Shown in pieces: positions 47,280-58,945 of a stretch of DNA of 64,000 bases (its first letter is position 1; the number at the start of each line of letters is the position of its first letter). Under the pieces are notes generated by a model, which saw only the letters and a program-made list of their open reading frames with translations, was not told where the DNA came from and did not search any database. The position numbers and the translations under genes were made by a program. This stretch comes from Sipunculus nudus (lineage: Eukaryota > Annelida > Sipuncula > Golfingiida > Sipunculidae), in the NCBI GenBank assembly GCA_026874595.1, contig CM049311.1:7229676-7293675 (forward strand). The letters are read 5' to 3'.

Positions 47280-48542
47280 TCAGTGTATTCTGGCTCTCTT
47301 GCTGGGCTGCAAGTTCTGTTGGATGAGGGAGGAGATCTCATGTACAATGACACCGGGAGCTGCCCCGCTGTTACTCACTGTCAGGTTGTGACACAGACTG
47401 ACCAGTTGCTCCTCCAGCTTCCTCTTCTGTCTCTTGGGGCCAGTGTTGAAGCTGCGGTTACGTCTGTTGTTGAACCACGAGTTGACCTGGTTGTTGGTGA
47501 TGCCTCCTCGCTGTGCCATGTCTTCCTTCTCCTCCTGACTGGGGTAGGGGTGGGCTATGTTCTTGATGTACCAGCTGTCCATGATGTGTACGGCCTCCTT
47601 GCTCAGGAACTTGGGCTTGCAGCGTGACCTGGTCTTGTTAGTTGCTATTTTGGCTCTGCTGTTTACAGTCTGTAAGTTTGGTACTGACATCTCTGGCTGT
47701 CTGCTTGGTGCTGGTTTCTCAGTCTCTGGCTCAGTATCTATGGCTTGTCTTCCAACCACTGGCTGTATGGGTCTGGTTGGTTTCTCTGGAGTTTGGTTGA
47801 TGATAGCAGTCGGTGATAATGGTAGCAGGATGTCCTCCTCACTGAAGGATAAAGGTGACAGTGGCAGCAGATCTTCCTTGCTGATGCCAGACAGTGACAG
47901 TGCTGTAGCGATAGTGTTTTCCTGGCTTCTGCTGACACAGTCAGGGCTGCTTGCACTGTTAACATCATTTGTTGTATTGGAACCTGCAGAGCAAGTTGAT
48001 TCTGAGACACTGCTGCCCTCTACTGACAGGGATGATGCAGAATGTATCCCAGAATCCCTGCTGGATGAAAATGTGCTGCTGGAACTCTGTTTGCTGCAGG
48101 ACAGATCTTGAGTGAACCTTGACCCCTGACCCCTGGTGAGCTGTGAGGGCCACTTGGGTGTAGAGTGTATGGGTGTGTGGTACATCATCTGGGGACTGCT
48201 GGGTACACTGGCTCCTGGGTACAGGTACTGCTGGCTGGGGTAGCTCCACTTGGGGTACATGTAGCTGCTGACTGCAGGTGAGTAGCCTGATGCTGGATGA
48301 AGCCCTGGCTGTGCAGGTGTGGTGCTGTATCTGTACATGTCCATGTGGTGCAGTCCTGTGGTGACACCTCCATACTGTGGTGAATGGTATCCTGGGTACC
48401 CATAGTGAGGATAGTGCTGGGTACCAGGGACTGGTGCTGCCCTCTGTGGATAACTTAGGTACTGGTGTCCCACAGATAACCCCTGTGAACTGGTCTGTGA
48501 TGTTTGTCCCACAACTTGAGATGTGGCCTGAAGTAAATCCAT
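47280..48542 (-). CDS. Divergent TALE homeobox transcription factor, copy E (420 aa)
   Basis: Intact single-exon ORF. The homeodomain has the AHPYP loop, where B and D have ANPYP, and the invariant NSWFNNRRNR. Differences from B and F are scattered single substitutions, for example NSASSPDC and SRSQENT in the Ser-rich region, with no indels. This near identity to B and F over 1.26 kb suggests recent duplication or gene conversion. Spacer and indel patterns pair this unit with B. Confidence 0.85.
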   Translation of the reverse strand: MDLLQATSQVVGQTSQTSSQGLSVGHQYLSYPQRAAPVPGTQHYPHYGYPGYHSPQYGGVTTGLHHMDMYRYSTTPAQPGLHPASGYSPAVSSYMYPKWSYPSQQYLYPGASVPSSPQMMYHTPIHSTPKWPSQLTRGQGSRFTQDLSCSKQSSSSTFSSSRDSGIHSASSLSVEGSSVSESTCSAGSNTTNDVNSASSPDCVSRSQENTIATALSLSGISKEDLLPLSPLSFSEEDILLPLSPTAIINQTPEKPTRPIQPVVGRQAIDTEPETEKPAPSRQPEMSVPNLQTVNSRAKIATNKTRSRCKPKFLSKEAVHIMDSWYIKNIAHPYPSQEEKEDMAQRGGITNNQVNSWFNNRRNRSFNTGPKRQKRKLEEQLVSLCHNLTVSNSGAAPGVIVHEISSLIQQNLQPSKRARIH

Positions 48543-48628
48543 GATGAAGTGATGATTACTAACAACAAGAGCAGTGTTACTTGATGGTTACTCAGTCACT
48601 GTGTGATGTACTCACAACATGAGCTCAG

Positions 48629-48636
48629 TATTTATA
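48629..48636 (-). promoter_or_regulatory. TATA box and upstream block, gene E
   Basis: TATAAATA 87 bp from the ATG, with the conserved TGACA-rich block upstream. Confidence 0.75.
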
Positions 48637-49435
48637 CTCCATTACACAAACTGACAGGTTTGACACCTGAGTTTTTGTCAACACCTTACAAGTGACACTA
48701 ACAAAGACATCACCATTCACAAGTTTGTCATACTCAGCTCTGGGGCCTGGGTTGAGTAAAGTTTGTGATTGTCTATTACTGGGATAAGTTTGTTTGCAGG
48801 TAGTGTGGGCTCTTAATGAGTTTGTTTGTGAGTAGTGTGGCCTGATAAAGAGTTTGTTTGGGTCTGATTGGCTGAGACTGACATTATGTGGTGAGTAGCT
48901 GTACTCAGCCAACTGGAACAGGAGAGCAGGTAATGAACTCACCAATGCTTGCCTGAGCAGCTGGTGCCAATTAGCTGGTTTTCTTGTGCCCAAGTATGGT
49001 TATTGTCTGACACTGGTTTGAGTTCATATGAGGGTGAAAATGTTACATATTGCATTTTCATTTAAACACAGAGCTTAAGGGAAAACTGCTTTAAAAAAAA
49101 TGCAGAACTGGAGATGTTTGAATTTCTTATTTTCAGGACTGAGAAGGCTTTGGTATGATTTTTCTATCATTTTCAATAGTAGTTATAATCAAAATATACC
49201 AGTTCCTTATATTCTTTAGATCATTTTTAGCTCAGCTGACTGGAAGTGATATGAGCTAAAGCCCTCACTCTTTGTCTGTCATCTGTCTCTCCATCCATCC
49301 AGTCATTCAATTATAGGGCACAAATCAAAACCGTTGGACCTTAATTTACATGAAGGTCCATAAAAAATCTCCCTGGACACCTGAGATTAGGTCACCTTGA
49401 CCTATATTCTCAGAGTTACAGGGCCTGTTATTGGG

Positions 49436-50040
49436 TACGCTCCCGAGGCAGCGGAAATCTTGCCCTTCTAAAGAAGCAACCGATTTTCACGCTGCCAGCT
49501 TTGACCGTTTATGATATATTTAGACACCAGATGGCGGTTCGTTTTCCACTGAAATAAACGTGCGTATCATGTGACGAATTTAAATTGCTCACTCTGCATT
49601 CTCGCATCATCGACCGATTCGATTATGACATTATGACTATGTTAGCGTAGCCATGTATCTGTTGTCTGCAGAACTGAAACCAGCAAGCGAGGTGTGCACA
49701 CAGCCTTTGTTGTTACGTTTCGTTTGAATTACAGCTCACCGGCTGAGCATCCTATGTGCCCAAGGCCCTAAGCAAACCAGGTCAGGGGCAATTCTCTCTG
49801 AGCCTGTGGCCTGTTCAGACGGTTACGCTGGGGGATGAGCTGTCACTCAAAAAGAAATTAATATGATTGGCTCTGTGTATTCCTCGCTTGGCTTTGTCTT
49901 CCAGCACAAGGTCTCATCTGATTGGACAAAAATACAGTGCTCCCCTCTGGTGTTGCAATTCAGGATACGAGGTCATAACAAACAGCGCCTTACGATATAG
50001 GTAGTAGCCCTATAGGTAAAGTGCTGTGTAAAGAGCGTAG
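49436..50040. mobile_element. 605-bp element with 8-bp target duplication (hAT-like MITE)
   Basis: TTATTGGG flanks both ends (49428-49435 and 50041-50048). Short inverted tips TACGCTC and GAGCGTA(G) are visible. The other units read straight through (CCTGTTATTGGGCCTC). The base composition is more GC-rich than the spacer. An 8-bp duplication fits the hAT superfamily. No transposase ORF is present. Confidence 0.75.
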
Positions 50041-51308
50041 TTATTGGGCCTCAGAATAATTCTAAATTTGGCACAAAGCTTCAGTTTCTGAATAACTAAT
50101 GCATTGATGGCTATGATTTTTTTCCATGCATGTTGATCATGGAGTGATTCTTTAGTTCCTGAAGACTGGTGGTGCCACCTGTATTTTTTATGTAATTTTT
50201 ACATATTTTTCCTCTATTTTTGAGACCTTCAAATGAAGCAGTAAGGCAGTTATATGGGCACAAACCATAGCAGTCAGACCTAGAAATTTCTAATTGTTTA
50301 TCCAGGAAGGTCCTTAGGAAATCTCCCCAGAAACCTCTAATATGGTCATGGTGACCTATATTTTGCAAAGTACGGGCCAAAAACATGATTTGAGCACACT
50401 GTAAGTCAGATTGGCACCAATTGTATCCGGTTGCCCTAGAATCTTCTAATGTAACACCCAGGGAAGTCTTGTGCAAATCTCAATGGACACCTAAAATTAA
50501 TTAGGTCATGTTAACCCATATTCTGCAAGGTACATGATAAAAACATAATTTTTAGCACCAAGGCCAATGCATAATATTGGGCACATGACTCGTATATGAA
50601 TTTTAGGTATTGATGGAGCCACCTGCATCAACTGTTTCTGTACAAGTGTCGGTCATCAGTACAATTACCCATAATTTCTCAGTAATAGCAGGAGCTAGCA
50701 TCCCCAAATTTTATGCTAAATTTTTCACATGTCAAATGTTTGGGATTAAGTGTTTTGTGGTGCCCCCTGCATTAACTTACATTTTATGGAAAAGCTTAAA
50801 AAACCTGTGAACATCTTCTTCTTAGAAGTTTATCAGCCAGATTGTTCAATATTTCACAGAAATAGTCCCAGAGATAAGCTCCCTCAAGTTTGTTCAAATG
50901 GTTTGGGTTTGATGAATTTTAGCCGATTCACAGGAATTTGAACTTGGTAATTTTGCCAAGTAAGCATACTGACATAACAATCTCAGAATTGGCAAGAGCT
51001 AGCATCACCAAGTTTTGTGCAAATGTTGGTCATATGATTCATATATGAAATTTGCAGTTTTTGTGCCGCCACCTACATCGACCTGTTTTTTTAAGGACAA
51101 AAACCTCGTAATTTTAGTAAGCCTATTTCAAACTGAGGACTGCTAATGTCTTCTTCTGCAAAACTGTTGTTTCAACTTTGCACAAAAATTATTCTTAAGA
51201 GGCCTTTGTTCAAGATTACTTAAATGATTGTTGGCAGAATTATTGGACTTTTAACAATGAAAGGACTACATCTTTTATTATTCTGAACTTTTTGATAAAA
51301 AATAACTA

Positions 51309-53036
51309 CCATTAAAAAATCACATATAAGTCGATCTCGCATATAAGTCGAGAATAAATTTTCAGGGTAAATATGAGGTAAAAATTTTTTCAAGCCATTC
51401 TGGAGGTCAAAACAGGTCTGAAACAGCATACATGACCATTGAGAGTAGTGTGACAGGCCACTGGGGAAAGGTGAATTGTATGACTGGCCACTCGTTTTTG
51501 ACATTCATACCACTCCAGTTTTTTTTAAACTGTAAAAATGTAATTTGTTTTGTTGTGCAATCTATTTAAAAGTTACTGGGCATCATAAAGACTCTAAGAT
51601 TAATAAATATAACAGGTCCAGACTTTAAGTATTTTGCAGAAATGAAGATCGTCTGACACCCAGAAACGGCAGGTGTGCGATAATAGAACAGCCAAGGATT
51701 TCTCACACTTTCCGTCATTGCTCATTTATTTTAAACTTCTAATGATTGTTTGTGTCAGATATCAACAAAAACATGACTATTTAAGCGTGTTACTAAAACA
51801 GGATTGTCATGGACTTTTCTACATTTTATATAATATAAATTGAAAAGAACACGTGAAGTTGGGACCAACAACCATATACGTGGATCAAGGGCAAGAATTT
51901 TATTATCAGAGACTTTGATTATACATTCTGAGAAAACACAAGGCCGTAAACGACAGTTTCATTCAAGTTTCAATTAATTCCGGTGTTCCTTGCCTCCACA
52001 GACAGACCCACTAATGAACAATTACATGTGATATAACTGCAGATATGCAGCGTAGGTATCCAGCATAGGGAACGGCAGAGTAAGAGCATGGAAGCCAGGG
52101 CAACACGTGGACAACACGTCAGTCGTTCTTTGATCAAACTCCGTTTTCCTATCTTTTTGATGAAAGTTTTCGTGAATGAATCATATATTTCACAATTTTG
52201 ACTAAGTCTTGCAGGTTATGTGTTCGTTTGTTCATGGCGAGATCGATGTCAGGTTGAACTTCGGTCTATTTTTTCCCCCGAGCTTTGCTCAGGGCCGCAG
52301 TCATTCACTACGATTTGGGGTGATTTTTAAGTAGGAACTTCCGAACAGAGTGATAATTTCTCCCGCGTGAAAGTACACAGGTGAACAGCGTGACCTAGTC
52401 TTGGGGTTCTTGGGACAGGCAGCCATCCCCGTACCGAGTGAGCGCTAATCGGTGCTGTAATCAGCCATTTGTCACCTGTGTGTAGTTCAGATACCACGGC
52501 CCACAGGCTTTTACTGTTTACATGTTTGCAAACTTACGCAAGCACCAAATGTTTTTGTGAGGAAATACTGTAACATAATTGGATGTCAAATACACAGGGG
52601 ACGATGCCCTGGATAAAATCCCAACTGATTACAAAATACCCGTGCCTCTTGCACTCCTACTTAATCGCCCGTGAATGAAGCTCATTATAGCTAGACGCGG
52701 GTCATTTCCTGGTTGTCATCAACCATGTAAATTGCAAACATTTTAATATACTGCATTATCCAAATGAAAGAACCGCGTGAATGGTCAAAATTTGAAAAAA
52801 AATATTCGGAAACCTTATTAGACTGTATTTTTGGACCAAAGAGGGGACTTGTGTACCTGACTTCACCGGAAACGGATATCTAGTTGTCGATCAGTTAAGA
52901 CATTCAGGCCTGCAGTTTGACTAAGTTCGTGCAAAATTTTGCCTCTCAGGCTTAGACCCGCACATAAGTTGACTCCCTTTTCTTGGATTAAATTTTTGGG
53001 AACAAATTTCTCGACTTATATGCGTTTTTTTTACGG
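51309..53036. mobile_element. TA-flanked inverted-repeat element, unit E copy
   Basis: 1,728 bp. The left tip is mutated (CCATTAAAAAATCACATATA) and the right tip is intact. It keeps the left-end block missing in C and D, like the B copy. Confidence 0.8.
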
Positions 53037-55317
53037 TAATGGATATGTCAGCTTGAAAAAAAATCATCGTAGCCAAAGTCTTTTAGTATGTGTAAACAGA
53101 TTTACCTACAGGCCAAAGATTGAGTCTTTATCTATAAATAGCTTGGCAGACTGCCAACTATTTCAGATTTGGCAACAGGCCAAAGGTCAGTCTGGATCTA
53201 TTTATAGGTTTGGCAGACTGCCAACTGTGTCAGTTTATGCAACAGGTCAAGAGTTCACTCAGTGCAGCCAGGTACAGTTTAAGAGTTCACTCAGTGCAGC
53301 CAGGTGCAGGTCAAGAGTTCACTCAGTGCAGTAGCTGGAGCTAGAAATTCATTCTGGTTCACTCGGGGCAACTGCCTCTCTCACCTAAGCCTGGTTAGCC
53401 CAGTTCACCTGACTCAAGAGATGTTTGATGTATTGGCCTGATATTTTGACCTGTCCATGCATCTTTTTTGGCTTAATGTTTCAAAAGACTACTGTCGCCA
53501 CCTACAATGATTTTTGCACAGTGTATGTTCCTGCTTGTTTCTCAAGAGAGATTTGATACATCAGCCTGGGTATATAGGGTAAATCAATATTCTGTGAGCC
53601 ACTGGCCAAAATCATGATTTCAAGCACCCAGCAGTCAGACTTTGCACAAATGTTAACTGTTGGAATTTGAACTTTGTTACATGACATCCAGGACATCCAT
53701 GGATGTCCTTGACAAGTCTCCTTTGAATCCTGAAATTAGCCACTGTGACCTATATTCTGTGAGCTAAAGGGGAAAAAAAAAGGGGGGGAAACATGATTTA
53801 TCACTGCATGATCAAGTCAGATTGGCACTAATCAATACAGCTGGACCTAGAACCTTAAAATTCAAAAGGTTGTGGGCAAATCTTCTTCCACACCTGAGAT
53901 TAGGTCATGATGACCCATATTCTGTGAGCTATGAGTGGAAACTTAATTTTGAGCACCCAGAAAGTCATTCAGGGCACAAATCAGAGCTGTTGGATCTGGA
54001 AATGTCCTTCTTGATATAGAGGGAATTCATTGTACAGTCTCCTTGGACATCTGAAATAAGGTCACAGTGACCTATATTCTGCAAGAAAATTTTAAGCAGA
54101 TTTTTTGCACAGTTTGTTACAGTTGCATATGAAATTTTTAATTTGATTAAAATCTACCGAGGTCCTCGTAAAATTTCAATCGGAAACCTGAAATAAGGTC
54201 ACTGTGGCTCTATTCTGTTAGCAGTATGAAAGAACATGATTTTAGTACCCTAATAGTCAGATGGGCACAAATCATATCAGTTGGACTTAATGACTTCAAT
54301 TTTTTATTGAGATCCAGAGAAGGCCCTGCCCTGTACCTGTATCACTGTGACCTATATTCTGTGAGCATTTAGCACCCTGTAAGTTAGTTGAACATAACTC
54401 ATAGCAGTTTGACATAGAAACTGAGCATCTAGGGAGTTCCTGATAAAATCATCTTTGAAACCCAAAATAAGGTCACTGTATCCTATTTTCTAAGGCATAT
54501 GGCCAATAAGCATTATTTTGTGCACTCTGAAAGTCAATCTATCCTTTGTTGAAGGTTACTTAACAAATATTTTTCACCAGATCATATTTTATTATTAAAA
54601 CATGCATCACCAGTTTGTCAAATTCAGCTGAGCGTATTGTCCCAAGTGCCATTTGTTAGTACTTTGTATATGTACATGTCAGACATGAACTTGAAAGGTA
54701 ATCAAGAACTATATTCAACTAATAGTCCTGGAAACATGTTATAGAGGAAGCATTATACCTAGTGTATATCCCATTGCACAGGTGCGAATTAGGCCTGTAG
54801 GCCTTGTTTACATTTAAAAAATGAATTTAGATTCTGCCTCAAGCTGTTATGCTTGTAGTTGTACAGATGATTTAACTTGGTAGATTTACGTTATATTCAA
54901 GTGACAGCATGATGACTGTGGACATAATAGTTTCAAAGTTAAAAGGACTTTATGTTAGAATCCCAACTTTATAAGGTCTGCCAAAACCCTCTGGTACATT
55001 TCAACTTGGCTATGGACTAGGAGAAATGAGAATTAAGAAATAGAATTGGGAATATTATACATATTTTGCTCTGGAAGAACCAAGCAGCAGTGAATGGTGC
55101 ATTCACTTATAGGATCAAAAAACATTTTCTGAAAAAGCTTGTTGTTTCCAGACCACATACTGACAGACTATCCTGAAATTTGATTTAACTATTGATACAG
55201 AACAACTTTTAAAACATACAAAACACAAAAGACTAGGCATTCACATGATTTATATGGTTTATTTACATATCATACAAAATAAATAGCAGGCATCATTATG
55301 GTACATGATGTGATCAG

Positions 55318-55323
55318 TTTATT
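55318..55323 (-). terminator. Poly(A) signal, gene F
   Basis: AATAAA on the minus strand in the conserved 3' block, about 300 bp past the stop. Confidence 0.55.
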
Positions 55324-55621
55324 TAACAGTGCATAATAAATATCCACCATATATACAATAGAGGTGTGAGAGTGTTTATGAATACTACATACAATGAAGT
55401 CTCTTTGTGAATTGAAATACTATGTCAATATGAAAAAGGGATGAGTATAGTTTCATGCATGAAATGATTTGCGTGGATTTGCTTGGTACAAGTTAGTAAA
55501 GAAGACTTGTTTAACTCATGGCATTGGTGCATCTTGTAACAAGTGTTATAAATAGTCCATATACTGATATCTTATGGCACTCTGGAATATGGTTTATAAA
55601 TCACACATCTCTATAATCTGA

Positions 55622-56884
55622 TCAGTGTATTCTGGCTCTCTTGCTGGGCTGCAAGTTCTGTTGGATGAGGGAGGAGATCTCATGTACAAAGACACCTGGA
55701 GCTGCCCCGCTGTTACTCGCTGTCAGGTTGTGACACAGACTGACCAGTTGCTCCTCCAGCTTCCTCTTCTGTCTCTTTGGGCCAGTGTTGAAGCTGCGGT
55801 TACGTCTGTTGTTGAACCACGAGTTGACCTGGTTGTTGGTGATGCCTCCTCGCTGTGCCATGTCTTCCTTCTCCTCCTGACTGGGGTAGGGGTGGGCTAT
55901 GTTCTTGATGTACCAGCTGTCCATGATGTGTACGGCCTCCTTGCTCAGGAACTTAGGCTTGCAGCGTGACCTGGTCTTGTTAGTTGCTATTTTGGCCCTG
56001 CTGTTAACAGTCTGTAAGTTTGGTACTGACATCTCTGGCTGTCTGCTTGGTGCTGGTTTCTCAATCTCTGGCTCAGTTTCTATGTCTTGTCTTCCAACCA
56101 CTGGCTGTATGGGTCTGGTTGGTTTCTCTGGAGTTTGGTTGATGATAGCAGTCGGTGATAATGGTAGCAGGATGTCCTCCTCACTGAAGGATAAAGGTGA
56201 CAGTGGCAGCAGATCTTCCTTGCTGATGCCAGACAGTGACAGTGCTGTAGCGATAGTGTTTTCCCGGCTTCTGCTGACACAGTCAGGGCTGCTTGAACTG
56301 TTAACATCATTTGTTGTATTGGAACCTGCAGAGCATGTTGATTCTGAGACACTGCTGCCCTCTACTGACAGGGATGATGCAGAATGTATCCCAGAATCCC
56401 TGCTGGATGAGGGTGTGCTGCTGGGACTCTGTTTGCTGCAGGACAGATCTTGAGTGAACCTTGACCCCTGACCCCTGGTGAGCTGTGAGGGCCACTTGGG
56501 TGTAGAGTGTATGGGTGTGTGGTACATCATCTGGGGACTGCTGGGTACACTGGCTCCTGGGTACAGGTACTGCTGGCTGGGGTAGCTCCACTTGGGGTAC
56601 ATGTAGCTGCTGACTGCAGGTGAGTAGCCTGATGCTGGATGAAGCCCTGGCTGTGCAGGTGTGGTGCTGTATCTGTACATGTCCATGTGGTGCAGTCCTG
56701 TGGTGACACCTCCATACTGTGGTGAATGGTATCCTGGGTACCCATAGTGAGGATAGTGCTGGGTACCAGGGACCTGTGCTGCCCGGTCTGAATAACTTAG
56801 GTACTGGTGTCCCACAGATAACCCCTGTGAACTGGTCTGTGATGTTTGTCCCACAACTTGAGATGTGGCCTGAAGTAAATCCAT
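55622..56884 (-). CDS. Divergent TALE homeobox transcription factor, copy F (420 aa)
   Basis: Intact single-exon ORF. N-terminal residues YSDRAAQVPG resemble pseudogene A (YSHQAAQVPG), whereas B-E have YPQ[R/G]AAPVPG, which suggests the two outer copies keep an older state. The homeodomain has the AHPYP loop and NSWFNNRRNR, unchanged at the key contacts. Other substitutions include VGRQDIETEP before the homeodomain and GVFVHEISS in the conserved C-terminal tail. It is the last complete copy in the window. Confidence 0.85.
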   Translation of the reverse strand: MDLLQATSQVVGQTSQTSSQGLSVGHQYLSYSDRAAQVPGTQHYPHYGYPGYHSPQYGGVTTGLHHMDMYRYSTTPAQPGLHPASGYSPAVSSYMYPKWSYPSQQYLYPGASVPSSPQMMYHTPIHSTPKWPSQLTRGQGSRFTQDLSCSKQSPSSTPSSSRDSGIHSASSLSVEGSSVSESTCSAGSNTTNDVNSSSSPDCVSRSRENTIATALSLSGISKEDLLPLSPLSFSEEDILLPLSPTAIINQTPEKPTRPIQPVVGRQDIETEPEIEKPAPSRQPEMSVPNLQTVNSRAKIATNKTRSRCKPKFLSKEAVHIMDSWYIKNIAHPYPSQEEKEDMAQRGGITNNQVNSWFNNRRNRSFNTGPKRQKRKLEEQLVSLCHNLTASNSGAAPGVFVHEISSLIQQNLQPSKRARIH

Positions 56885-56970
56885 GATGAAGTGATGATTA
56901 CTAACAACAAGAGCAGTGTTACTTGATGGTTACTCATTCACTGTGTGATGTACTCACAACATGAGCTCAT

Positions 56971-56978
56971 TATTTATA
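56971..56978 (-). promoter_or_regulatory. TATA box and upstream block, gene F
   Basis: TATAAATA 87 bp from the ATG. One of the five upstream TGACA cores is lost here (TGAAACC at about 57003). Conserved upstream sequence runs to about 57320, where a 3.1-kb insertion separates it from the rest of the unit. Confidence 0.7.
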
Positions 56979-57320
56979 CTCCATTACACAAACTGACAGG
57001 TTTGAAACCTGAGTTTTTGTCAACACCTTACAAGTGACACTAACAAAGACATCACCATTCACAAGTTTGTCATACTCAGCTCTGGTGCCTGGGTTGAGTA
57101 AAGTTTGTGTTTGTTTATTACTGGGATAAGTTTGTTTGCAAGTAGTGTGGGCTCTTAATGAGTTTGTTTGTGAGTAGTGTGGCCTGATAAAGAATTTGTT
57201 TGGCTCTGATTGGCTTAGACTGACACTATGTGGTGAGTAGCTGTACTCAGCCAACTGGAACAGGTGAGCAGGTAATGAACTCACAAATGCTTGCCTGAGC
57301 AGCTGGTGCCAATCAGCTGG

Positions 57321-58892
57321 TTTTTAGCTCAGCTGACTATAAGTCATCTGAACTATAGTCGTGGTCCTTTGTCCTTTGTCGCCGTCTGGCCGTCCGTCCG
57401 TTAACAGGGTACGTTTTAAAACCGTTAGACCTACGAATCTAAAATTCTGCATACCAATAGATGTCCCCAAAATCTCCTACCATCCCAAAAATTGGGTCAT
57501 TAGGACTTCATTCCTTTGAGATATTAAGGAAAAACCTCTGTTTTCCATAAAAAAAGCCATTGTTACACTTCAAAGCTGCCTAATATCAAAACCACTGATC
57601 TGTTTTTAATCATATTTAGTATTCATATTTTCCCATACATTTTCTGTGCACATACCAAAAATTAGGTTAGTATTGGGTATTATTTTGAAGTTATGGGCCC
57701 AAATATAATGCAGTTTCTTAAAAAACAGGAAATATATTTGCTCACTTAACATGAGAATTGCTGAGGCTGGAGACTTTTTTTCAGGAATATAACTTTATTT
57801 AATCAAGATTCAATTGTTTACCCAAAATTAGATCTGAATTTTGCAAATTTTTCAAGTTATTAGCATAAATAAAAAATCAGTACCTTAATTTTTGTCCAAC
57901 TTTGGCAATGGCACGTTTTTTCCCTGTAAGCACTGTTGATTTAATTTTCACAGCATATATACATAAGGATTTAATCTGTTGTTATCTGAAATTTCAAAGG
58001 AATTGTTTGAAAAGAGTAGCTTTTATTCAAGTTTTCATACACCATGTCAAGTGTTGTTTACATCTGGCCCACCTAGTAATACAGTCTTCACTTGCATTAT
58101 GTAACCCACCCCAGGCAGCTTGCCTTGGCTTAGCTTGGCCACTACTAGCAGGCTTCCCCTCTGCCCTGCACTCCCAGCCCCCCCCCCCCCCCCAGGCTGG
58201 TGCATAAACTAGATGAATGTTATAATTTTCTGTATTTTATTTTATTTTTGGCTATGCTACATTTTAGATTTTGTATTGTACCACCAGGGTTACAATGATT
58301 AAAGTGCACATTTAATTGTGTCCACAAAGTGATGTATTGCTATGAAAGTGTGGATGTTCATCAGAGTGCTCATTAAAGATTTTAATTTGTTTGACTTATA
58401 ACTCATGGTTGTATCAGTTGTTACATGATACTGGCTAAATAATCAAAGTTTATATTGCTGATCCTTTATTTCAGTTCATAAAATTAAACATTCCCAACTC
58501 CAGTTTGCTCCTGGTATAATATATTGGGTGTTTTGATCCTTGGATTAATTTTAACACGTATTAGTTTCATAGTTGAGAATACTTTTCTTTTTTTCCTGAT
58601 ACCATTTAAATAAATAAAAATATTTAAATTTTTCCTGTTAGTGCTGTAGATTTAATTTTCACAGCATGCACACATTAGCATTTCATCTGTTAAAATCTGA
58701 AATTTGAAAATAATTGATCAAAAACTGTAGATTTTATTCAAGTTTCCAGGTACCAATTCTTCATTATTTACATCAGGTCAGTATAAATGCAGTGTACTGG
58801 GCAGTTACATAACACCTTCAGGTCTGACCTACTGCCACTGTGAATGTCTGGGTCAGGCTGGGTCAGGCAGTAATTACCAGAAAGCCTCTCTT

Positions 58893-58945
<53 letters not shown>

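Larger units (their letters stand above)
49226..54659 (+). repeat. Unit E spacer repeat with two insertions
   Basis: Spacer homologous to the others, interrupted by the 605-bp element (49436-50040) and the TA-flanked element (51309-53036). It lacks the ~200-bp deletion seen in C and D. AGGTCAnnnTGACCT palindromes are at 49389-49403 and 54059-54073. Confidence 0.7.
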
